Below are positions 26,398 through 35,003 of a stretch of DNA of 64,000 bases, piece after piece. The notes below the pieces were generated by a model. That model saw only the letters and a program-made list of their open reading frames with translations. It had not been told where the DNA came from and did not search any database. The stretch's first letter is position 1. Each line of letters begins with the position of its first letter. This DNA comes from Phycisphaeraceae bacterium (GTDB lineage: Bacteria; Planctomycetota; Phycisphaerae; Phycisphaerales; UBA1924). Position numbers and translations under genes: made by a program. The DNA lies in NCBI GenBank assembly GCA_019636695.1, contig JAHBXD010000001.1, positions 117,661 through 181,660 of the forward strand, given 5' to 3'.

Positions 26398-26656
26398 ACA
26401 TGTCTCTCCTCATGGCCGGCGACGCGCCGGTCGTGCGTTCAGTTCGCCGTCAAGCGAACGACTGATAAGTCGTAAGGTAAACAGCCTAGATTCAGACTGC
26501 AAGTAATTTCTGGATTATCTTGTCAAGAAATATATTTGTAGTTTGTTCGTATTGGTTGGATGGTGCAAATGACAGGTCATGCGCAGGCTCAGAAAGCTCG
26601 CGTGTGCGAGGTTGCGGCGGTACCATGGCTGCGGAGGAAGCGCGTAGACCCTCGAG

Positions 26657-29600
26657 ATGATGGGGGGGCATGCTGCTGAAACACAAGCCATGGTAGAGAA
26701 GGCACTTACGACACATGATCTCGGCGGCTTCGTGCATCTGCACCTGCACAGCGAGTATTCGTTGCTCGACGGCGGCAACCGCATCGATCGGCTGGTCAGA
26801 CGGGTGAAAGAACTGGGGATGGGCGCCGTCGCCGTGACGGACCACGGCAATATCCACGGAGCGGTCCAGTTTTATCAAGAGGCCAGGGCGCAGGGGATCA
26901 AGCCGATCCTGGGGGTCGAGGCGTACGTTGCGCACGGAGATCGAAAAGACAGAACGCACACGGGCGTTTCGGATGGGGGATACCACCTCGTTCTTTTGGC
27001 TGAGAACACGGAAGGGTGGAAAAACCTGTTGTATCTCTGCTCAGAAGCATACCTGACGGGGTTTTACTACAAGCCGCGGATCGACCGGAAATTGCTCGAA
27101 ACGCACAATGCCGGGTTGATCGCGATCAACGGCCACCTGGGGAGCGAGATCGGCGAGCACCTGCTGGCATTTTCACGATCAGAAGATCGAAAACACTGGG
27201 AAGCCGCCGTTGCGAGTGCGCGGTGGCACGCCGAGGTGTTCGCTGCGGCAGCGGGAGCAGACGGAGAGGTCAATCCGCGTTTTTACATCGAGATGCAGCA
27301 CCATATCCAGGAACAGAACGGCATCAATCGGTACCTGATTCACCTGGCGAAAGAGCTTGGGCTGCCCCTGGTGTGCGACAACGATGCCCATTTTCTTCGA
27401 GCGGAAGATCATGATGCCCACGACACACTGATCTGCATCAGCATGGGCAAGAGCAAGGCGGAGACGGATCGGCTGCATTACCCTCGGGAGTTGTACGTCA
27501 AAAGCCCGGAGCAGATGCGGTCGCTCTTCGAGCAGTATGGTGAGGCGGGTCGCGAGGCGATTGAGAATTCGGTCAAGATCGCGCGGCGGTGTCATGTCGA
27601 GGTTTCCCTGGGCGAGAATCATGCGCCGGTGGTGCGTGTCCGGATGCCGCGAGCGGACGAATTGCCACGCGCCGATGATGCGCGGTTCGAGGGAGATCTG
27701 ACGGCGTGGTACAAGGCGTATTGTGCCGCGTTCGATCTGGAAGCGGCGGGCGGGGAAGCCGGTGACGAGGCCCTGACGCAGGAGGAATTGAAGGAAGGGT
27801 GCGATCGTGCCCTTCGGCTGCTGGCCGAGGCGGGGATGGTGTGGCGATACGGCGTGGAGATCGTCGCGCACCGGCATGATCGGATCGAAGGGACCGAGGA
27901 AGCCCAGTCCGCCCGAGCGCGGGCCGAGGATGCCGCGGCGTTTGACAAGTGGGCGCGGTTGAACCGCGAGTTGAAGATCCTGGCGGATAAGCAGATCAGC
28001 GCGTATTTCCTGATCGTGTGGGATTTTGTGAACTGGGGTCGACAGCAGGGGATTCCGGCGCTGGCGAGGGGTTCGGGCGTGGGGACCATGGCGGGGTATG
28101 TGCTCGGGCTGAGCAATGCCTGTCCGGTGCGATACGGCCTGCTGTTCGAGCGGTTCACCGACCCGGATCGGAGCGAATACCCGGACATCGACATCGATCT
28201 CTGCCAGGACGGCAGGGCGCGGGTGATCGAATATGTGCGGATGAAGTATCGGCACGTTGCGCAGATCATCACGTTCGGAACCATGAAGGCGCGTGCGGCG
28301 ATTCGCGATGTGGGCCGGGTGCTCGAGATTCCGCTGAGCCAGACGGACAGAATCGCCAAGATGATTCCTGAAGCCCTGGGGATGACGCTCGAAAAAGCGC
28401 TGCAGGAAGAACCGGACCTTCAGAAACTCTACGAGTCGGACTTCCAGGTCACGCGGCTGATCGACACCGCAAAAGTGCTCGAGGGGCAGGTCCGCCACTG
28501 CGGTGTGCACGCCGCGGGCGTGGTGATCGCGAATCGGCCGTTGCACGAGATCGTGCCTTTGTACAAGCAGTCCGGGGCGGGCGAGCACGAAATCGTTACG
28601 CAGTGGGACGGCCCCACCTGCGAAAAACTGGGCCTCCTGAAGATGGATTTTCTCGGGTTGCGCACGCTCAGCGTGATCGAGCGCGCCAAGGCCCTTATCC
28701 GCGAAAGCCTGAGTGAAGAGGCCATCTGGGAGGCGGTGGGGAGGGAAGCCCCCGGCCCGGCGAGTCTGGCTGCCGCCGGCCCGTATCCGCTCGACCTTGA
28801 TCGCCTCACCTTCGACGACCCGCGGGTGTTCGCGATGTTCCAGCGCGGCGACACCACGGGTGTCTTTCAGTTTGAATCAGGAGGCATGCGGCGGCTGCTG
28901 GTGGATATGAAGCCCGACAGGCTGGAGGATCTGATCGCGGCCAACGCCCTTTTCCGCCCGGGGCCGATGGACCTGATCCCGGAGTACAACCGTCGCAAGC
29001 ACGGTCAGGAGGCCGTGCCCGATGTACATGAAATCGTCAATCGCTTCACGGCCGAGACTTACGGCGTGATGGTGTACCAGGAACAGGTCATGCAGATCGT
29101 GCATGAACTTGGCGGCATTCCGCTGCGATCGGCCTATTCGTTGATCAAGGCGATCAGCAAGAAGAAAGAAAAGGAGATCAGCAAGCAGCGGCCGGTGTTC
29201 ATCGAGGGGGCCGAGGCCAAGGGGTTGACGAGACAAAAAGCCCAAGAACTCTTCGAGATGATCTTGAAGTTCGCCGGGTACGGCTTCAACAAGAGCCACT
29301 CGACGGGCTACGCGATCGTGGCCTACCAGACGGCCTACCTCAAGACCTATTTCCCCAAGCATTACATGGCCGCGTTTCTGAGTTATGAGAGCCAGGCGCA
29401 AAAGGCCAGCGAGTGGATTCCGTATCTTGAAGACGCCCGCAAGACGCCGGCGATTGATCCGCGAACGGGCGATGTGCTGAGCGAGGGCATCGAGGTCAAG
29501 CCTCCGGATATCAACCTATCGCAGGCAGACTTTGCAGTGGTCTATGCCCCGGGCGAAGCGCGCAAGGCCTATACCGGGCACATCCGTTTCGGCCTGAAAG

Positions 29601-30772
29601 CGATCAAAGGCGCTGGGGAAAAAGCCATCGAGGGCATTCTGAAGGAGCGAAGCGCGGGTGTTCAGGAGGGCGCAGGAACGGCGTCGAGGAGGAAAACCGG
29701 CGGAGAAGCAGATCCAGGCCCTGCCGCGCTCCCGCAGTTTTCTTCGCTCTTTGATTTCTGCGAGCGTGTGCCGATGGCGAGCGTCAACAAGGCGACGATC
29801 GAGGCCCTGATCAAGTGCGGGGCATTCGATTCCCTGCACGGGCGCAATGCCCGGGCCGCGATGGTCGCGACCATCGAGCAGGCGGTGGCGGCGGGTCAGC
29901 GTGCCGCGGCCGATCGCGCTGCGGGTCAGGCGGGGCTGTTCGGCATGGGTGGTGCGGTTGAGGTGGTTCGGCAAGAGCCGCCGCTCGCCCGGGCGACGCC
30001 ATGGACCGAGGCCGAGACGCTGAGGCAGGAGAAGGAAACGCTCGGGTTCTATGTCTCCAGCCATCCGCTTGAAGAATGGGCGGTATGGGCCGATGCCTTT
30101 GTCACTTCACGCGTGGGCAACCTGCGGAACGAGCCGAAGGACAAGCGCGTGGTTCTGGCAACCCTGGTGCACGTATCGCGCACGCTTATCGTCAAGCAGG
30201 GGCGCAGCGCAGGACAGAAAATGGCCGTGCTCGGTCTTGAAGACCTCACGGGTACATGTGAGGCCGTGCTCTTCGCCGATGCCTACCTGCGATACGGACA
30301 CCTGCTGGAGGATGAATCTCCCAAGTTCGTGCTCGGCAGGGTCGATCATTCCCGCGGTGATCCGCAGGTAATCGTTGAGCAGATCGTGCCGATCGATGGT
30401 GTACCGCTTGAACGCGGGCGCCTTCGGCTGACCGTGCGCGATAAGAAGCTCAACGGACATCGGGTCGAAGCCCTCACGGAACTCAAGCGGGTGTTGGGCG
30501 AGCGTGCGGCATCACCCGCGCCGGGGACATCGCGCGTCGTGGGGGGGGTGCCTTTTGACCTTGTGCTCGAAACTTCCAAGGCGGTCGTGATGCTGCAACC
30601 CGTGCAAGAGGTTCGTGTCATGCTCGACCCTGGGCTGGCGCGGGCCGTCACAGGGTTGCTGGGCGAAGGGGCCATGCATCTCGTCGGGGGGGTGGCGATC
30701 GAGATCGATGACGGCCGGCGCAAATGGGAGAAGAAAGACAAACGCTCCATCCGAGACGATGACGACGTCTGA
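26657..30772 (+). CDS. dnaE: DNA polymerase III alpha subunit
   Basis: Replicative polymerase, DnaE type, 1371 aa, longer than E. coli DnaE (1160). The PHP domain begins FVHLHLHSEYSLLDG (about residue 25). The C-family palm contains PDIDIDLCQDGRARVIEY with the catalytic Asp pair, and GTMKARAAIRDVGRVLE. FRPGPMDLIPEYNRRKHG and GYGFNKSHSTGYA are also visible. Near the C-terminus an OB-fold segment reads VVLATLVHVSRTLIVKQG. The usual GPGRGSAAGS loop is replaced by LARGSGVGTMAG, a marked divergence in a normally conserved site. Extra length sits between the PHP domain and the palm (about 330-420). The start could be ATG 26657 or ATG 26690. Confidence 0.95.
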   Translation: MMGGHAAETQAMVEKALTTHDLGGFVHLHLHSEYSLLDGGNRIDRLVRRVKELGMGAVAVTDHGNIHGAVQFYQEARAQGIKPILGVEAYVAHGDRKDRTHTGVSDGGYHLVLLAENTEGWKNLLYLCSEAYLTGFYYKPRIDRKLLETHNAGLIAINGHLGSEIGEHLLAFSRSEDRKHWEAAVASARWHAEVFAAAAGADGEVNPRFYIEMQHHIQEQNGINRYLIHLAKELGLPLVCDNDAHFLRAEDHDAHDTLICISMGKSKAETDRLHYPRELYVKSPEQMRSLFEQYGEAGREAIENSVKIARRCHVEVSLGENHAPVVRVRMPRADELPRADDARFEGDLTAWYKAYCAAFDLEAAGGEAGDEALTQEELKEGCDRALRLLAEAGMVWRYGVEIVAHRHDRIEGTEEAQSARARAEDAAAFDKWARLNRELKILADKQISAYFLIVWDFVNWGRQQGIPALARGSGVGTMAGYVLGLSNACPVRYGLLFERFTDPDRSEYPDIDIDLCQDGRARVIEYVRMKYRHVAQIITFGTMKARAAIRDVGRVLEIPLSQTDRIAKMIPEALGMTLEKALQEEPDLQKLYESDFQVTRLIDTAKVLEGQVRHCGVHAAGVVIANRPLHEIVPLYKQSGAGEHEIVTQWDGPTCEKLGLLKMDFLGLRTLSVIERAKALIRESLSEEAIWEAVGREAPGPASLAAAGPYPLDLDRLTFDDPRVFAMFQRGDTTGVFQFESGGMRRLLVDMKPDRLEDLIAANALFRPGPMDLIPEYNRRKHGQEAVPDVHEIVNRFTAETYGVMVYQEQVMQIVHELGGIPLRSAYSLIKAISKKKEKEISKQRPVFIEGAEAKGLTRQKAQELFEMILKFAGYGFNKSHSTGYAIVAYQTAYLKTYFPKHYMAAFLSYESQAQKASEWIPYLEDARKTPAIDPRTGDVLSEGIEVKPPDINLSQADFAVVYAPGEARKAYTGHIRFGLKAIKGAGEKAIEGILKERSAGVQEGAGTASRRKTGGEADPGPAALPQFSSLFDFCERVPMASVNKATIEALIKCGAFDSLHGRNARAAMVATIEQAVAAGQRAAADRAAGQAGLFGMGGAVEVVRQEPPLARATPWTEAETLRQEKETLGFYVSSHPLEEWAVWADAFVTSRVGNLRNEPKDKRVVLATLVHVSRTLIVKQGRSAGQKMAVLGLEDLTGTCEAVLFADAYLRYGHLLEDESPKFVLGRVDHSRGDPQVIVEQIVPIDGVPLERGRLRLTVRDKKLNGHRVEALTELKRVLGERAASPAPGTSRVVGGVPFDLVLETSKAVVMLQPVQEVRVMLDPGLARAVTGLLGEGAMHLVGGVAIEIDDGRRKWEKKDKRSIRDDDDV

Positions 30773-30951
30773 TTTATGCTCCTGTGCGGAGCGGGCAGGT
30801 CGTTGCCTGACGTCCGAGAATGTACCGGGGCACGCATTTTCGGCGCGAGCGTGCTTCCGCATGCCGCCTTCGGGCATTTGCCACGGGCGACCCCCCGCAT
30901 CTTGTTTCCTGGCGCATCGTCATAGGCGATGGGTGTGCAGGGCAGGTTGGG

Positions 30952-30979
30952 TCAAGCCCGGGATGGCAAGGGCCGATAT
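30952..30979 (+). promoter_or_regulatory. Possible flagellar sigma-28-type promoter before flbD
   Basis: GCCGATAT at 30972-30979 matches the sigma-28 -10 consensus GCCGATAA at 7 of 8 positions. A weak TCAA element lies 16 bases upstream (consensus distance 15). It is 44 bp before the flbD start, which fits its position, but the -35 match is poor. Confidence 0.35.
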
Positions 30980-31010
30980 TTCCGTAGTCACCGGCCCGTA
31001 CGGATCGGTA

Positions 31011-31016
31011 GGGAGG
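31011..31016 (+). promoter_or_regulatory. Shine-Dalgarno sequence that sets the flbD start
   Basis: GGGAGG with a 6-base spacer precedes the GTG at 31023. The frame is open well upstream, so this site decides the start. Confidence 0.8.
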
Positions 31017-31022
31017 CCAGGC

Positions 31023-31232
31023 GTGATCGCCCTGACGCGGTTGAACGGCAGCAGATTCGTGCTCAACGCGGAACTTATCCGCACGATCGAAGAACGTCCG
31101 GATACGGTCATCATGTTGATCAACGGCGACCATATTGTGGTGCGCGAGTCGCTCAATGAAGTGGTTGCGCGTTCCATTGATTATCGGAGGCACCTGCACA
31201 CCTTTCTCGGTGCGGAGCCCAACGTGAAGTGA
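31023..31232 (+). CDS. flbD: FlbD-family flagellar protein
   Basis: 69 aa from GTG 31023. It matches the small FlbD family seen in flagellar operons: VIALTRLNGSRFVLNAELI, RPDTVIMLINGD, VVRESLNEVV. Its exact role is unsettled; family members are linked to flagellar regulation or assembly, commonly directly before motA as here (25 bp gap). The strong GGGAGG ribosome site fixes the start and excludes the longer upstream reading. Confidence 0.85.
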   Translation: MIALTRLNGSRFVLNAELIRTIEERPDTVIMLINGDHIVVRESLNEVVARSIDYRRHLHTFLGAEPNVK

Positions 31233-31257
31233 CGGGCGGGGTGATCCGATAGGAAGC

Positions 31258-32094
31258 ATGGCTGTTTCCGGAGGGAAATCGCCGCAACCTCGAGCGGAGG
31301 CCCAGGGCGTGGATATCGGCACCATCGTGGGACTGATCGTCGCGATCACTGCGATGGTGGTCGGCGCGCTGCTCGGCGGGGGAAACCTGGTCGCGCTCGT
31401 CGATGTGCCTTCGCTCGTGATCGTGTTCGGTGGGACGATCGGCGCTGTGGCGGTGTCGTTCCCTGTGGCGGCGCTGCTGAAGGTGCACAAGGTCTTCCTC
31501 AAGGCGTTCTTCGCCAAGTCAACTTCGTCTGCAGCGTTGATCAAGGATCTCGTCAGGTTCGCCGAGGTGGCCCGGCGCGAGGGCATTCTCGCGCTTGAGA
31601 ACCACATCAAGGACATGAAAGAGGCGTTCCTCGTCCGCGGGATCAAGATGGCCGTGGACGGCACCGACCCGGAACTCATCAAGACGATCATGGATATCGA
31701 GCTTGAGGCCAGCATGGAGCGGCACGCCGCCGCCAAAAAGATTCTTGACACGATCGGGCGCATGGCCCCGGCCTTCGGCATGATCGGCACGCTGATGGGC
31801 CTGGTCTTCATGCTGATGTCGATGGACGATCCGAGCAAGATCGGCCCGGGCATGGCGGTGGCGCTGCTCACGACGATGTACGGCGCGCTGATCGCCAACG
31901 TCTGCACCGGCCCGCTGAGCGAAAAACTCGCCTCTCGCGACAGCGAGGAAATGCTGACCAAGAACATCATCATCGCCGGTGTGATGTCGATCCAGTCGGG
32001 CGATAACCCGCGCGTCGTCGAAAGCAAACTGCTGACCTACCTCCCGCCGAGCCAGCGCATGGCCTTCGAAACCAAGGCCGATCAGGCCGCCTGA
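31258..32094 (+). CDS. motA: Flagellar motor stator protein MotA
   Basis: MotA forms the proton or sodium channel of the flagellar stator with MotB. 278 aa. Four hydrophobic helices: TIVGLIVAITAMVVGALLGG, VPSLVIVFGGTIGAVAV, PAFGMIGTLMGLVFML and GPGMAVALLTTMYGALIANV. The large cytoplasmic loop between helices 2 and 3 carries charged residues (RFAEVARREGILALE) that contact FliG. Family-typical TPELIKTIMDIEL-like and GDNPRVVESKL segments follow. motB starts 15 bp downstream. Confidence 0.93.
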   Translation: MAVSGGKSPQPRAEAQGVDIGTIVGLIVAITAMVVGALLGGGNLVALVDVPSLVIVFGGTIGAVAVSFPVAALLKVHKVFLKAFFAKSTSSAALIKDLVRFAEVARREGILALENHIKDMKEAFLVRGIKMAVDGTDPELIKTIMDIELEASMERHAAAKKILDTIGRMAPAFGMIGTLMGLVFMLMSMDDPSKIGPGMAVALLTTMYGALIANVCTGPLSEKLASRDSEEMLTKNIIIAGVMSIQSGDNPRVVESKLLTYLPPSQRMAFETKADQAA

Positions 32095-32109
32095 GCATAA
32101 GGGGCCGCG

Positions 32110-32841
32110 ATGTCCACTCGTCGCAAGCGCAATGAGCCGGGCATTCCCGAGTGGGTGCTGACCTACGGCGACCTGATGTCGCTCTTGCTCTGCTTCTTCA
32201 TCCTGCTCGCCGCATTCAGCGAAATCAAGAAGCCCAGGGAATATGCCGCCGCCGCGGCGTCGATGCGCCACGCCGTGCAATCGACGGGTGGGCGCGGGTT
32301 GATTCTCGGTGGGCAGACGCATCGGGCGCGTCCGGAATCACGCCGCACGCAGACCGGCTCGGGCGACCGCATCGCGCGGTCTGATCTTGACCAGTCGCCG
32401 ATGACCGGCCCCGAGGCGACGGTACGCAAGGTGCACGAGGGCAAACTGTTTGTCATCGGCGGCAGCGTGGGGTTCGAGGCCGCCGACTGGTCGCTTTCGG
32501 AAGACGCCAAGGCGAACCTGCGCGAAATCGCGGAGCGCATCAAGCAGGCCGAGTTCAAAGTCCTGATCCGCGGGCATGCTTGGGGCGTCGAAGACCGCTC
32601 CGGCGGGTTGGATTACGTCGAGGTCTCTTTCCGGCGAGCGCGCGAAGTCATGGATTTCCTGGTCCGAGAATGCGGCGTCCGGAGTGAACTTCTGATGCCC
32701 GTGGCGGTCGGGATAGCCGAGCCGCAGGTCGCTCAACGAGTCGGGACTGAAGGCGTGGGCGTCAATCGCCGAGTCGAAGTGTTGTTGACCGAAGTCGCGC
32801 TCGGGGAACTTCACCCCGATCCGAACTGGCAAGGACGCTGA
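32110..32841 (+). CDS. motB: Flagellar motor stator protein MotB
   Basis: 243 aa. A short basic N-terminus is followed by one transmembrane helix, EWVLTYGDLMSLLLCFFILL, whose Asp (in YGD) is the ion-binding residue of the stator. The C-terminal OmpA-like peptidoglycan-binding domain (about 110-235) reads WSLSEDAKANLREIAERIK and VLIRGHAWG, with ..GVNRRVEVLL near the end, anchoring the stator to the cell wall. It is translated with motA and followed 22 bp later by the FliL-like gene. Confidence 0.92.
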   Translation: MSTRRKRNEPGIPEWVLTYGDLMSLLLCFFILLAAFSEIKKPREYAAAAASMRHAVQSTGGRGLILGGQTHRARPESRRTQTGSGDRIARSDLDQSPMTGPEATVRKVHEGKLFVIGGSVGFEAADWSLSEDAKANLREIAERIKQAEFKVLIRGHAWGVEDRSGGLDYVEVSFRRAREVMDFLVRECGVRSELLMPVAVGIAEPQVAQRVGTEGVGVNRRVEVLLTEVALGELHPDPNWQGR

Positions 32842-32863
32842 CGGCGAATCGCGGGAGAGAGCG

Positions 32864-33379
32864 ATGCAGGACGAAACCTCCGGCCCGGCCCCCGGCAAGA
32901 GCCGCAAGCCCCTTGTTATCGGGGCTGTCGCCGCGATCATGGTGATCGAAGCGGTCGCAGTGGTGCTGCTGGTATCGCTGACCTCGGGGGGCAGCCGGGC
33001 CGCGGCTGCGCAGCTCGATGGGGCGGCCGAGGCCGCGGGCGAGGCATCAACCGAGATCCAGGTCGTACAGACACGGTTCCAGAATCTCTCTTCCGGGCGT
33101 GTCTGGGACTGGGAAACCGAGATCTACCTGAAGGTCAAGAATAAGCACGCCGAGCAAGTGCGCTCGCAGTTAGAGCGTCGCAAGGCCGAGATCGCCGACG
33201 GGATCTCCAAGATCTTCCGCCAGGCGCAGCACAGTCAGCTTCGTGAGCCGGGCCTCCAGACCGTGACCCGTCAGGTCACGGCATATCTGGAGAAGGCCAT
33301 CGGCGTGGATGCCGAGGGCAATCCCTACATCGAACGCGTGCTGATCCCCAAGTGCGATGGCTATCCCGCCGACTTCTGA
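32864..33379 (+). CDS. fliL: FliL-like flagellar basal-body-associated protein
   Basis: 171 aa. A cytoplasmic N-terminus is followed by one membrane helix (VIGAVAAIMVIEAVAVVLLV), then a periplasmic domain with the FliL-like outline: EIQVVQTRFQNLSSGRVWDW, ..LERRKAEIADGISKIF, LREPGLQTVTRQVTAYLEKA, and a final strand with IERVLIPKC. FliL surrounds the MotB linker and modulates stator output. Its place directly after motB supports the call. Sequence similarity is weak enough that it was recognised partly by context. Confidence 0.78.
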   Translation: MQDETSGPAPGKSRKPLVIGAVAAIMVIEAVAVVLLVSLTSGGSRAAAAQLDGAAEAAGEASTEIQVVQTRFQNLSSGRVWDWETEIYLKVKNKHAEQVRSQLERRKAEIADGISKIFRQAQHSQLREPGLQTVTRQVTAYLEKAIGVDAEGNPYIERVLIPKCDGYPADF

Positions 33380-33423
33380 TCCTCTATGCGCGGTGGGCAA
33401 CCCACCCGGTCGTACGATGCGCT

Positions 33424-34107
33424 GTGGCCGAGCACCCTCCGATTACCCCGCTCAACCTCCCCGCCGATGTCCGGGCGATCCTGATCTACGGAGGGTCGTT
33501 CGACCCGATCACGAGTGCCCACGTGCGTGTCGCCGTCGAGGCCCGCGCTTCCTGGCGCAAGGATGCATGGCTCGTCTTCGTGCCTGCTGCGCGCTCGCCT
33601 CATCGCGACATGCCGAGCGCTTCGGCTGAGCATCGATCGGCCATGGTCCGGCTCGCGATCACCGACATCGACGCGGCGACGATCTGGACTGATGAGATCG
33701 ACCGATCATCGTGGCGCCTCGCCCGCGGGCTTGATCTTCCCAGTTACATGAGTGAAACCCTCGAACGTCTCGACAGGGTCGTTCATCCCGATGTCATCCG
33801 TCGCCTGCTGATGGGGTCTGATCAGGCGATTGCGTTTCATCGATGGCATGAGCATCGTCGGGTGCTCGCGCTCGCAGAGCCGGTTGTTTTTGTCCGCGCG
33901 CCGCACCGCGATCCGCACACCGTCGTGGCAGCGTTGCGCGCAACCGGGGCGTGGACTGAGCCGGAACTCGCCCAATGGGGTATGCGCATCGTGCCGTGCA
34001 CCCCGGTCGAAGGGTCGGCGACCGAAGTACGCTCGGGGAAGCGAGAACTCCTCACCGAAGCGGTCGCCGAATACATCCGACGCCACGGGCTGTATGCAGG
34101 GGGCTGA
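33424..34107 (+). CDS. nadD: Nicotinate-nucleotide adenylyltransferase
   Basis: NAD synthesis enzyme that adenylates nicotinate mononucleotide. The nucleotidyltransferase fold is clear: YGGSFDPITSAHVRVA is the (H/T)xGH-type motif (here T-S-A-H), RSPHRD is the family KP/SP-type segment, LLMGSDQAIAFHRWHE, and the closing ATEVRSGKRELLTEAVAEYI is the usual STxxR region. 227 aa from GTG 33424; an ATG at 33352 would overlap fliL by 28 bp and adds no family sequence. It follows the flagellar genes on the same strand. Confidence 0.9.
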   Translation: MAEHPPITPLNLPADVRAILIYGGSFDPITSAHVRVAVEARASWRKDAWLVFVPAARSPHRDMPSASAEHRSAMVRLAITDIDAATIWTDEIDRSSWRLARGLDLPSYMSETLERLDRVVHPDVIRRLLMGSDQAIAFHRWHEHRRVLALAEPVVFVRAPHRDPHTVVAALRATGAWTEPELAQWGMRIVPCTPVEGSATEVRSGKRELLTEAVAEYIRRHGLYAGG

Positions 34108-34128
34108 CGCGGCAGGCTGCGCCGGGGC

Positions 34129-34842
34129 CTAGCCCAGTTCCACCGACCAGTACGCATCGTCGAGAAACGCCTTCCACGATTCGTACTTTTTTTGCCCGAG
34201 GCGAAGGGTGATCATCGGGTTCCGCCGGGGCGCGACAGGCCGACGAACCAGTTTCATGTTGGCCTGTTCCGGGGTGCGCCCGCCCTTGCGCGCGTTGCAG
34301 CGCACGCACGCGCAGACCAGGTTAATCCACGAATCACCGCCGCCGAGCCGCCGGGGCACAACGTGGTCGATCGAGAGTTCGTTCGTCGGGAAGTGCCGAC
34401 CGCAGTATTGGCACTGATTGCGATCACGCGCAAAGAGATTGCGGCGGTTGAGCTTGACTTCCTGTCTCGGCAGACGGTCATACCCAAGCAGCCGAATGAC
34501 GCGAGGCACCGGAATATCAAACCGCACGCCCCGAATCCAGTCATGCCCGTCCGGAAGAAACTGCTCGCGCAGCGCGGCAAGCTCGGTCCACGACTCAAAG
34601 TCGATGTTGCTGTATTGCCCCGAATCCACGTGGATCACTTCGGCGATATTCCGGCTCAGCAGGCAGAACGCCCGCTTGGCGTTGATCACACGCACCGCAA
34701 CATACAGCTTGTTCAACACCAGCACTATCGCGTCAAGCCCTTCGTTTCGGCTGACGTCGAGTTCCGATGCGGCGTGAACGATACCCACCGCGGCCGATGC
34801 GCGGTTGCCGGGATTCACGAGCGACGCGGGGCGGTGCTTCAT
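34129..34842 (-). CDS. HNH endonuclease-domain protein
   Basis: 237 aa. The C-terminal half holds a zinc-finger-associated HNH site: CQYCGRHFPTNELSIDHVVP then NLVCACVRCNARKGGRTPEQ, with two CxxC pairs and the His-Asn-His elements. The N-terminal half (VLVLNKLYVAVRVINAKRAF...) is typical of HNH proteins widespread in planctomycetes and other bacteria, function unknown. It is a stand-alone gene. The start at 34842 (MKHRPASL) was chosen because the open frame further 5' overlaps the promoter region of the TPR-sulfotransferase. Confidence 0.85.
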   Translation of the reverse strand: MKHRPASLVNPGNRASAAVGIVHAASELDVSRNEGLDAIVLVLNKLYVAVRVINAKRAFCLLSRNIAEVIHVDSGQYSNIDFESWTELAALREQFLPDGHDWIRGVRFDIPVPRVIRLLGYDRLPRQEVKLNRRNLFARDRNQCQYCGRHFPTNELSIDHVVPRRLGGGDSWINLVCACVRCNARKGGRTPEQANMKLVRRPVAPRRNPMITLRLGQKKYESWKAFLDDAYWSVELG

Positions 34843-35003
34843 GATCGACAACCTGAGGGAGGCAGTTCCCCTGGGCAGGACATTGTTAGTCGCTCGCGCC
34901 GTCGGGTTCCACTCACCGGGGGAGCGTCCGAAAACCCAGCGCATTCTTCAAGGACGATCATGCTGGGGTTGCCTGTGTGCGTCTGGTGCGCAACGCTCTA
35001 GGC

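Noticed and set aside
26498-26526. TTGACA on the minus strand as promoter for the PEP-CTERM gene
   Set aside because: The -35 match is good, but no acceptable -10 element lies at 16-18 bases, so it was not listed as a feature.
30776-31010. Possible c-di-GMP or other riboswitch before flbD
   Set aside because: GC-rich leader with inverted segments but no conserved aptamer core was found.
30774-32027. 417-codon minus-strand ORF across flbD and motA
   Set aside because: Shadow of clear flagellar genes; low-complexity Ser/Pro/Thr composition.
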